Of a DNA stretch of 64,000 nt, positions 47,354 to 59,300 are shown one piece after another; position 1 is the first letter of the stretch, and the number at the start of each line of letters is the position of its first letter. The notes beneath the pieces were generated by a model. It made no database searches, had not been told where the DNA came from, and saw nothing but the letters and a program-made list of their open reading frames with translations. Source of the DNA: Capitulum mitella (taxonomy: Eukaryota; Arthropoda; Thecostraca; Pollicipedomorpha; Pollicipedidae); assembly GCA_030062745.1 (NCBI GenBank), contig CP099850.1, positions 4,216,001 to 4,280,000 on the forward strand. Direction: 5' to 3'. The position numbers and the translations under genes are program-made.

Positions 47354-50300
47354 CTGCGGGCCGGGAGGCGCGCGATGTTCAGCTGCTGGCGCTCCGCAGT
47401 GGGACCAGTGGAGCGGAGATCAAGCCGGCCACAGCGTTGTGCACAAACGCATCACGACGACGATCATACGGCATGACATCATGGCAACAGCTTTAGACAA
47501 TCGTCAGGGTGATGAGTCCACCTGAAATGCGGCAAACATGAGAAGAGCCCCCGAAGAACCAAGTGCAGGAGACGACACATCGCCAGGGCCGGCGATGTCT
47601 TTCTCCCAAACAGGACTCGACCCACCTCAGGATGTAGCCGAAGACGCCCAGCTCGCCGACGGCATCCACCAGCTGCGGCCCGCCCTCGCCGGGCCGCAGC
47701 AGGTAGTTGGGCTGCACGTGCGGCTCGATCAGGTCCATCAGGATGTAGGCGCTGCGCTCCGGGCTGTGCCGCACGCCCTCCAGGATGCGCGCGATCTCGG
47801 CGCCGTACACGTTGTTGCCGCCGCCCTCGCGCTGGGGCTTCAGCACGTAGTGGTGCGGCGCCGCCAGCGCCATCTCGACCGCAGCGTCGCCCTCTGCGTC
47901 CTGTCGCGACGTCAGGTGTCAGCACGAATCACGACTGCAGCGTCCAGTCGCGACGTTAGGTGTCGGCACGAAACCCCTGGACAGGTGTTAGTTACCAAAT
48001 GACCTTGAAATACGGTTCACGCGGTCTGAGTCTCGGCCGTTGTCGGTTTACAGATGTTGCCGTTTTCGGACCCCGCGTGATATGACACGCAGCCGAGGCT
48101 GGAGGGCGGAGCCGGCTGGTGCCAGGGCGCGGTACCGGCCACGCTCACCATGTCCAGCGAGTAGAGGCCGGTGAAGACGGACCGGCAGAGGGCGACCTCG
48201 TCCTCACGCAGATAGCGCTCGAGCACGCCGGGACGACACAGCTCCTGCTGCACCTGCGGCGCCGGCCCGCGCACGGTTAACGCGGCCGAGCGGCACCCGG
48301 GAGCAGCGAGGCAGCAGCGAGTGGCGGTGTCGCCCCGGCCGGACAGTGGGCTCAAACGGCGATACATCGCGGCGATGGCATCTCATGGAACTAGAAGTAC
48401 AAGGGAATGTCTACGGTACATTCTTTTTCCTAGTGCTAGAATTATCACCAAAACTATTTTTCTGCGTAAACGTAGGCATTTTTACACCGGGCACCGATAA
48501 ATGCGCAGCTGTTACAATGCGGATACTAGCAGTGACGCGACGTAGCCGTGTTCATCGGTCGGCAAATCATCCTTAGGAAGCACGGATCACATGGCCGCAC
48601 GATCGCGCGACGGACCTGAGCTCCCAAAGGTCTTCACCACGGCACAATCACACCGGGGAGACGCGACTCTGTGGTGCCACCGAGCTCACATCTGAGCCGC
48701 CCGACAGCGATCGGCCCACCTTTTTGGTGCCGGCTAGGTGCAACTGAATGGAGGGCGATTTAATGGCGAGCGACCTCTCGATGAGCAGTCTCAGCGCCCA
48801 CTCGCGCTCTGTGGGATACTGGTCCGGGGAGTAGCCCACTCGGTAGTAGACCACCGCCACCTCGCGCCCGTCACTGCAGATAGTCCACACCGGCTGCCAT
48901 CAGCACCATACAGAGAGAGCACTTTCATTCACCCGCCGGGGAAAAGGTGCACGAGGTACATCTTCAGATTTCAAATCAGAAGCGGATAAGCCGAATGCAG
49001 TGATGAAGAAAGACGAAAGAGATGATAATGAAGAAAGAATGAGAGAGGGGCTTAACGCGTGTCATTTCAGAGGCCACTAACGAAAACTGCTGCAGGTCAT
49101 CACAAGTTTTGTGTTGTGATCAGGCGAAATAAAAATACATTCAGAGCAGATAGATCCCTTTCCTGGTCATTATGACTACTCTCACCGTGATCGAGATACC
49201 CTCACGATGATCCCATGATCCGGTTCGTGTTCGGGTGAACAGCTTCAGACAGACTATTACACAGACTCTATTCAAAACAACGCCAACGGTTGTCAGCATA
49301 GCGAATTCTGTTTGTCCCCCGGCTGATTTCTGAGCCACTCACACCATGAGACGCCGGCGGTCATCCAGCGACGCCTGGTCCAACAGCTGGGCGAGTGACC
49401 GTCTGATGACCTTGATGTCGGGACGCTGCCGGTACACTTGGAATTCGTGGAAGCGCTGGTCGGCGATGTTGATGGTCCGGTCTTCCACCACAAACAAAAT
49501 CACCGCTCTGTCAAAACGCAGGTCATCGGGGTCAATGTCAGAAATGACTCGCCCGTTGTTTTGAGAGTGCGTGCAAACAAGGAACTGCGAGTGCAGGACG
49601 TCTACCAATTATCTCGCCCATGCCTAAAGGGAAAGGCAAATATTTTCCCTGGCGGACTTTCGCCATATCCAAAGATCAACGAAAGCACCGTACTCAGACT
49701 GCCCGTACGGTTTCGTACACCAATGCTACGCATTTCCGAGAGGCCTTTCTTCCAAGGCCATTGAACCTCATCACTATGACGTCAAAAGTTCGACAATGCT
49801 TACTATTTATACCATTTCATTCTAATTCGCTTGCGCTTTGCTTACACTTATGACCTACAAGACGCTGGTATCGTGCTGGTATAACGCGATATGTGTCATA
49901 ACGTCAGTCACTCACAGATCTCGTATCACGCAACCAATGTACATGCATTTATTGTGACTTCTTAATATGGCACCAATTTATGGCTGAAAACGAATTACAA
50001 CCCTTTCAAGGACATCTGGTGTTGCTTTTCAATTTTAAAACGTACGGTCGTCGAATGACGTCTGGCTCTATCAAGTCGTTGAGTAGTTCCCCAGAAAGTA
50101 GACTGCACATTGTTAACCTCCCTCAAACTTGGTCTGTCAAGCAAACTTGAGAAGATATTTGCAAGATCGATACGCATGATACGTTTAAGTAGTTATCTCA
50201 ATTATTTGTATTATGGTTCGAAGCAAATGTGAAAGCTTTTCACCTTGGCCCGCTGATCCTTGCACTATGCAGAAATTTTGCACCTGACCTTGGCTTGCAA

Positions 50301-53300
50301 CCTGATTATTACCCCGAACTTAATTATTTTCCAAGCCCAATGTCGCACAACACTGTCTATCAAACGGCATCTCAACTGCCCAAAGCCGTCCATTATTTCA
50401 AGAGGCACCCCGATGGACAATTTTTACACCCTCATATTTTTGCCGTCTCCGCCGTCATCGTAATAATTGTACAGTAGAGCAGCATGCAAAGCATAAAATT
50501 TTGGCGATTTGATGTTAGAACTGACCCATCGTTGTAGTTACAGACCATTTTTAATTCGAATCAAGATCAGATCGAAGAAAGGCCATCTATCATTACCATC
50601 TATCACCGTCATATTCTAATATGATTATCACTTGACGCTGCTAGTGGCAAAATTTATGGTTTACTTTCAAAGACAAGAGTCCTGATCACCAACAGGGGTA
50701 AACATAGTTTCCATTCCTGAAAACATCGTTAAAAATTACCCCAAGACGGGTTCAAAATGATTCTGAGGTAATATCAGATCAGTGACACCACTACAAAAGT
50801 TTCGTTTTTTTTACGAAACTTTGCGTAGAAAAGTTTCGGAAAGGTCAATAACCTTTCGAAACACGATATGTTGTAAAGCATAGGCCGAAACAGTCTTGCA
50901 TCATAAAACGGATACTATATCTCCGTCAGATTCCTCAGAAAGAAGCCAAAAAGTAACCCGCTCCAGACCAATGGCTTGCAAGCTCTGCAGCATGACATAA
51001 CTCGGTGGCCTGACATGACCTGTTATTTTTTTCCTGAAAAGGTCATGACGTCAGCCGTTCGCCGCCAGTCCATGAAAAATTTATCTCGGTGCCCCTCCCC
51101 ATTTCCTTCGTCCAGCGGGGGCTAAGACGCTCACATGCAACGAAGACCTGCGCAGAACAATAACAGGCGTCACAGTTACGACCGTGGCGACGAGAGCTCC
51201 CAGGCGCGCCCACGAAGCTTGCGCTACGCGCCAGTCAAAGAGCAACTTGATAGCTAAAACACAACAGCTGATACCGACAACCTAACATGGCGCCCCAGCG
51301 GCGGCCACGCGGGCGGCCGGTCGCCGGCCCCGGCAGCCGTACCGTTCCACGTTGTACTTGTCCCAGGCGTGGATCATGCCGGCAGCAATACCCTCCAGGG
51401 ACGTGTTGGCCGGGATCTGACCACAGACGTGACATCAGTCTCAGGGCTGCACCAGGCAACGGAAGGCAGACAGACGAACACCGGGAGACGCCTGGCAAGA
51501 GCAGGGGACTTCAAATGAGGAGGGAAAAGGAGAACGGGAAACCGTGGCGGTATGGGACGGCATGGCCAGCTGCAGGCGTGAATCATTTACATCTGCGAGG
51601 ACTGGGGCAAAATACGTATGCAGTAAACCCACTTGTAGTCTTGCACGTCATGATCCAGTAGTCAAAAAAATGCTTAGGAACTTCTTTAAAACTAGTGACA
51701 CCGACCGCCTCGCAATACTATCACCGTAACAAACAAACAAACAAGCAAGCAAACAAACAAACAAAACAAAACAGGCGGATTTCACAAGTCTGGTCCATTA
51801 TGCATTTAACTACAACCCAGTGCAGCTGGAGAGAAGGTCCTCACCAAGGTGAACATGGGCTTTCGCTACATTTCTTCTTGATATTCGTGTCGCCGAATTT
51901 AAGCAAATAATGACAACTGCGCAAGGGCAACATCTCCCTCTTTGGTTCACCATTTTTGCGTGAACCACATGAACAGCACAAAACATATCAAAGCCATGAA
52001 AGCCTGAGAAAATCTTCTGTCTTACTGCTCACCTGGTCAATCTGGTTGCGGTGGCCCAACAGGGTGAGGCCATACCTGCAAAAGCAAGTCATGAGACAAG
52101 CAGATACGCCAAGGAATCGGACGGATGCCACCAAATGAAGCTTACAATGATTGTGGTAAAATGACGCATATTCTTAGACTTAGACAGGGAGTTCAGGCTT
52201 CACTGGAGCTTGTCGTACACGTCAATCTTCCACATAAAGAGGCGCTAGGCACCAGCAAACAACCAAGTGCGTTCGTGAGTATGACAAGGCGCCAAAACCA
52301 CAGGCACAAGTACGGCTAACGTGATATCCGACAACAAAACGCGACCATAAAACCCCAGTCACGGTCCGCCAGTGAGATGCATGCCACAGCTACAGGACGA
52401 CCTCCGTCAATATCCCAAACCACCATCAGCAGGCCTGGGAGGTTTTTTTTTTGGTTGGGAGTTTAGTTTAGTTTAGTAGTTTAGGATTAGTTGGGAGGTA
52501 CCAATTCACTAAGAGAACCATGCCATGGTCCCTGCCACCGCCGCAAACCACCACTTATATTGGGCGTCACAGCAAAGTACTGGCACCATTAATGGAATCA
52601 CACTACAGGGACGAGTCCAGCCAGCGTTGTAACAAGCGTCTCCACGTGTCAGGAAAATGGGCTTTCGGTTAGATTTTACACTAGTCCAAAATCAGTCGAC
52701 AGTCGAGCATCTTTCAATAGTTTCACCTTCTCCATTCCCAAAAATGCATGCCTTTGAAGAAGAGTATAATGGGTTCAGTCGATAATTTTGCGGTGTATGC
52801 TTCAAGGCAGGCAATGCCATACAGTGGCGTCGCCAGAATTTAAAGGCTGGGGGGAGGCAAATCAGGCAGGAGCAGATTTCGACCTCAAAAGGTCATGTTT
52901 CCACGCATTTTTCTTTTGTTTACTTTTTCTTCCGCGGATATCGACGAGCGGCATCTTGCCGCATTATATGTTCCTTTTCTAAGGTGTGTTGTCTCATAAA
53001 TGATGCACTGTCGAAGGCTAACAGGAAATCCAGCGCTTCGCTACTGGTGAGGGGCAGAATCAGAGGAGAATAAAACTTGAATCATAAGACAAACACATGA
53101 ATGCTTTTGCGAGATTTTAACAAGTTACCAGGTGCTTGCCGATCTTTTTTTTAGTTTGGTTGAAAATTAATTTCATGGGAACAGAACTGCGTGGAGATCT
53201 TTTCCTCTTGAGGCCGTGAGTTCATATTTAATGCGATTCCTTCAGTATGGATAACAATAATTTGCAAACGAATTTCGTCCGCATTGTTAGGAGCTCAGTT

Positions 53301-56300
53301 ATTAAAGACACATAAAGCAGAGGAACCCAAACCCGAATGAAACCAATTCAGTCGTTTGTCGCCATTTAGGAACAATGAGAGCGACATAGCTGTACGACCT
53401 GGGTGCAAAACCGAGACATCGCATAAAGCCTTTTTTCGTAAAACCGTCTTTGTCATCATTTCAGGTGGTTGCCATGACGCTTGGCCATGACTAGCATGTA
53501 TACCTGTTACCAGCGAGGCCCTAAGCCGTAAACCGAGTGAGTCTTCATCCAATCAGTAAGACGCCTCGTTGGGCACACAAGCGCGGCTTAATGTGTTTCT
53601 CTTCAAATTTAAAAGCACGTTTTTAACTATTGTTCGGTGCACTTATATCCCCTTGGTGCTTTGTCTCAAGTGTGTGTTTGTGTGTGTATGTTCATTTCAA
53701 TCGTATGCATCACAAACGAACAGCGGTCCATCTATTTCATTAAATCCTTTGACGTCCAGTAGTTGCAGTTACCATCTTACAAAAGGCGTTAGGGCCGGAC
53801 CAGGAAGGCCGCTCGATATGATTTTTCTGCTAATTGAAGTATAACTCACTGGGCCTACGTGACACGCTGGCCCGGCCTGGTCGTAACGTTTTCTGCAGGC
53901 TAACAAAGTTGTAACCCTTAAGCACCGAACCATAAAATATTTGCCAAAAGATAGCCCAGTGCCTCAAATTTGTATCCAGATCTGAATAATGCTTTCAAAA
54001 TGTATTGGCTTCTAAGTTTCCTTTGTCCGGTAATTATTCCGAGTCAGTGCATGAGTCCGAATCATTCCGAGTCACACCATTTGCAGTGGTGTTTTTGAGC
54101 AGCTCATTAAGAACAGCGAACAATACCACACTGCGCTTGATGTTTGAACCTGCAATTCATCGGGTGCCAAACCCTCAACAAGATGCTTCAGCTAGTCCAA
54201 CACAGGCATAAATGACATGAAGCAGACGTGAAAAAGCTGCCGATGATCTCAGGATCTATGACTGGCCCTTGAACTCGAAGGAGCGAAATTCTTGGCACTG
54301 GTGCACATTCTAAAATATGAATTAATTTATTTTCCGGCAGTTTACTTTCACCTGCAGTCCGTGAGTTTCTGCCACACAAACCATCTGATGAAAGGCTGCC
54401 GCACAAAATCTGTCCGCTCTTAAGGCGTCGGCCCAAAACGTGAAGATACGAAAGCTGCCTGCCTGCAGAGCCTTACACAGACAATGAACTATGTGCATGA
54501 TGTCCATTCACATTAAAACGTTTTGAACATATTAAAAACAATGTCATGAATATAAACCTAGTCCATGAAACGAGCCGCTTTGTGATATTCCCCTGTATAC
54601 CGAGACTGCAGATTAAGGAAGCATAATTCAAGAGTGCTGTGCGAAAAACACTCGTGCAATCAAAAATTCAGAACTCTGGTTTTAATCAATTGTGCCGCTG
54701 CTTTCGCTCGCTCCTATGATCTGAAACGTCACGACTGTAATGTAGAAAGCATCAATGAGAAATCTGTACGCCAAACAACATTTTAAAACGGTCTTAAATC
54801 TGAAGAGGAACGCAGTATGCCGCGCTCGTCACACGCCCCAACAGGCTCTTACTGATTTAGTTTGTTTTAAAAATGCAATTTTCATCACATTCAAAAACAG
54901 ACACGCCCAAAATCCCATCCGCCATAGATAGAATATGCACCGTTGTTCTCATGCGCTGTTATCGCCTACATATATGAAGCCTAGAATTTTCTTTATTATA
55001 TCATTCTTTTACAAAGGCGTGGGAAACCTTTCGATATCAATTTCGAGGGAGAGGGTAGGTAGGAAAACGTTATTCATGAAAAACGGTGTTAAAGCAGAAT
55101 ACTGTCTACGTACGTGGAAAAGCAGTAGATAAGGATAAAGGTCACTCCCTTACTTGCATGCTCAATTCATGTCATTCCCCATCTCAGCCTGTTTTCTGCT
55201 TGAGCTGGATGCATCCCCGCACGACACGATTACATGCCACACTGGTCTGAAGCCTCGTTCGCCTTCTCCGACATGTTTTGTTCTTGGTCGTATACCACAA
55301 TACAGAATAAGGTGCTGGACAACAGCTTGATTGTTTGGAAAGCGACTGACAGGTTCCGTTTCCCTATATGCCGACGCACTGCACACGAAAGAGACCGAAC
55401 GGATACGCCCTTTCAGCTTTTTGTTTTCTATAAAATTTCGTCGATTTTTCGAGTGCGCAACGTCGCCAACGCTAGCGTTCAGACACCTCTGCAGTGCACT
55501 CGGAAAGCATGTAATCTAAGATGATCGAAATACGCCTCACGCGGCGCCGCCACGGCCGCCGACAGCACAGTTCACCCTATCCGAGAAATGATATCTCACC
55601 ATCTGAGACGACACTAGAAGTGCCTCCCGCTGCATGGTGAGCACCCAGCCACCAATTTCAACTAGAGTTAAGTCTGCACTGCATTCGGTTGAACTTTGGG
55701 CACTGGCGTTCGGCATTCCACCTCCTCTCTCCCAGAAAAGTCCGCGGACTTGGGTCGAGTTCAAAGGGGCATCCTGTGGAGATGGGGTAGGGGGGAGGGC
55801 GGACAAGCTGCCCTGCTGCCCCCTTGCGACGACACCACTCGTGCCATGCATCGCAGCAAAATTCTCTTTAGTTCAGGGACCATGGGATTTACATTGGTAA
55901 AACGCAATCCGCCGACTTATATCAAAACGCGTCCAAAATTATTAAAGCGCTAAATTTTCCAACCTCCAAATCAGTCGGCGCTGCAGCTTTTCCCACGCGT
56001 GCTATCCGACCGTAGAGAAACTTTTTGCATCAAATATTTTGAAGGGCTGACGAAATTAAATTGCTCATCCTGCTATCTTCATTTGTACGCCTAGCGACGC
56101 AGGGGGTAGCCAAGGGGGGGGGCAAGGGAGCCATGCTTCCGCTTATGGTTGAAAATTCAACGTTTCTTTGCTAACCAAAAATTAACAAATACAAATTTCC
56201 GTAACTCAAAAAACACGCCAAAATTCGAGGTGTCAGTTTTATGCGGGGCTGGATTTCTCCTGCCCCTCTACTTAGCGAAATCCTGGCTACGCCCCTGGGG

Positions 56301-59300
56301 CAAGGTGCAACTACTTGTAATCCGGCTCAAAGTTCTGGAGTCAATAAAAATGGTCAGTGCGATTACGTTCATTTTTTTAATGACTTTGAAATTCTGCTGA
56401 CCTCCCAAGAATTGTTTTTCTCTGATTAGTCAAGCTGGGGGAAAAGCTGTGTCACGCTGAAGTCAAACTTCTTCCACTAAGTCCACAATGTAATGGTGGG
56501 GCGTCACGATAGAAAGTGGTAAAATACCCGATCCTATCCAAGGTTTGTCCTCACAATGCCATCAGACGTAGAGAAAAGGTAGTGCAAAACCCTATGCCAT
56601 ATATGATCACAATGACAAAAACAATCGCAAACTAATGACAGCCAAACAACAAAAAACAATACACGCATAACTGCACGGGACTACCCAGCCGCCTACTACA
56701 CCCAGGAGTCAAGCGCGCGACCACGGAGCCGGACACCGGAAGAGCCTTCCCGGACCAAGCGCCCCACCCAGGACCGCCCGGGCCGAGACAGGGCGGCGGC
56801 CGCGGTGGCGTACCTATGCATGTCAGTGGTGGTCTGGCTCATGGCACTCCAGCCCGCCGCGATCACATTCGTCTCCACCTGGCTAATGGAGCCGTGTAAG
56901 TCGCAGGCGAAATAGTCGGAGCGGAGCAGGCCCAGCGTGGCCGGCTGAAAGTAGAGCGGGCTTCAGAGGCGGCACCCGGCCGGCGGTGGCTCTGTGATGG
57001 CGGCTGACGGCGCGACCAGAGCGGCGACGACGGGCGGGGAGCCGGCGGCGGCGTCCGGCGCGAGACCGCGGCCAGGTCAGGAAGCCAGCGCAGGGGCGGC
57101 GGCACCAGCAGGCAGAAACCGCAGAGCGTTTTGTCAGCGGTAGCATCGTCCGCGCTCGGGGAAGGGACAGAAAACGGCGCCTCGGAACAGCTCCCAAGAC
57201 CGCGAGAAGGCAAACCGGGGCGAGAGGGCACTAGAGGGGCGGCGCCAAGCGGTAAAGCGGGAAGCATGACTATACCAGCGACAAAGCGACGAGAGACAGG
57301 CCCCAAGCATCTCAAACCGCTACCAGCTGACGCAGCTCCGCAAACAGCAGAATAGTGGCCTGCTAATCGTCCAGCGCGAGCAGACCGTGCGAGGGACAGC
57401 ACAACTACAGCAGAACACACGACTTAACGGCCAAATGTATCGGCCATCCGCTGGCATCGCAGCACACCCGTAATGCCTTCTAATCAATCAGGTTTCACGG
57501 ACGTTCTTCCGGAAAGTTTCTCTGCAACATTTTCTGCGCCGCTTTCTCGGGGGGGGGGAGGGGGGTCAACTCGAGAGCAACGGATCAGTTTCTGGGTTGG
57601 CTGCATAACAGTGAACGAAAAACAACCACGGGGCACGTGGCTTAAATCGGCGACCCCTTGGCAAACCTCTGGACGCGCCACTTTCCACGGCTGCAAAAAA
57701 AACGCGTTCAACCATGCTCACACTCCGACCCAGAGGCCTGAACTTCTTTCTTACCACGAGGTTATCCCATTCCCAACTCAAGGTGTAACGCCAGCGATTC
57801 AATGTAAAGGTCTGAGGCGCGCGGTATTAGGTCTGACCCGCGCCAAAATCGTCGAATGACAAATACACTGAAGTAAACGCCAGTCAATGTCATACAGCAC
57901 GGGAACTTCTAAAACTGCATTCGCAAGAAAGACATCCAAAAACGTGATTTTCCTTTGTCGTGAGAAGGGAGCCGTCTGACGCCGGTGCGCGCGCTGGCAA
58001 AGGATAACATGTTTTACTAGACAAAATGACGTAACAACATAATATCAAGCTCAACATTGTTCTCTGGCCAAATGACGCTAGATTTGATAAATAGCACAAA
58101 TTGTTTGAGTGCCTGTGATGACCTAATGTGGGGTCAAGGACAGATAAATATACCGACCTCTCATAACACTATCATTCGTGTCGCACATCATATCATACCA
58201 CCGTACTGCAGTTCATATGTATACACAACGAAGAAGAAAATTCAACTGAGATAAAAAAATTGCCGACATGGTCACCTTTGTGATGACCCATTGGCAAAGA
58301 TCTTGAACAACACTGCCAAAACAAATTACGCCAATATATGCGGACTTGATTTAAGGTAAGGTACTGGAAGTTCGATACTGCTGACTTTTAGATATCTCGC
58401 AATTTCGCTAAGATGACGATTCGTTGCTCCCTCCGCGCCCCGTTAACTCGCCAATGACTGGGGGGAGGGGCGTTTAACGCCCTTCAGGCGCATTTCCTAA
58501 GTATCTCCCAAACGGATAAACGCTGCGGCTTGAACTTTAAGTACCCTTTCTTACAACAATTGTGCAGACACTGACAAAATTGAAAGTGGGGACATCGTAG
58601 GTCACGTCTTAATGATGTCAAAGACAACCATCTTTTGCAATTCGACGTTCAGCTTAACTTTGCCACCATTTTGTCGGTGCTTTTACAGTGCATGGCGACT
58701 GTGGCTTGCCTTGCGTATCAGCAAGATCTGAAAGCCCAACAAAGAGCTCCTCTGACCTCATGCTAGGTCATCACACGTCAGCTCTGCATTTTTCACTTTC
58801 CGGGTCTAGTGAGAGTATATTTTGCAAACGGAACTGAACAAACTGATTTCTGGATACAGCCGGATAAACTACTGAATCTTATTGCAAGACACTGTAGCAT
58901 ACAATGCAGTTTCTTGCAACAATGCGGCATATTTTGTAGTGGGTTTTGACGTTCTTATGCAGATTCCAGCTTCGCGAGTAAACTGGTGGAGTCGATTTGA
59001 CATTCTCGATGACCGGTGTGAGAATATAGGACTTTGCAACGTAGCGCAACGCTCCGTGAAAATGTGCAACATGATCCAAAGTGACTTGCAGGGTCATCCA
59101 GAGGCTGCAGATGGAGTTCATTAGCCTGCTCGTGACAATCCGAGTTTGAAACCACAAAACGTTGCAAGGTAACGCAAGGTAACCATTACAAGGTAACAAG
59201 GAGCCATTCCAAGGGCACCAATGTACCTCAAGCACTTTTGAAAAGTCTTTTTGAGAATCTCCGTGTCAAACGGCCCTTTATGACCCGTATGACTTATTGT

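Noticed and set aside
54322-54507. Minus-strand open frame with FRIFTFWADALRADRF and a possible donor
   Set aside because: No similarity to GSS at this place in the protein. Splicing it between exons 4a and 5 would break the agreed phases.
55537-55851. Possible third copy of GSS exon 4 (minus strand, LTLVEIGGWVLTMQREALL before a GTGAG donor)
   Set aside because: It lacks LGLLRSDYF and the Asn after VE, its donor phase does not fit exon 5, and the resemblance is limited to a few residues.
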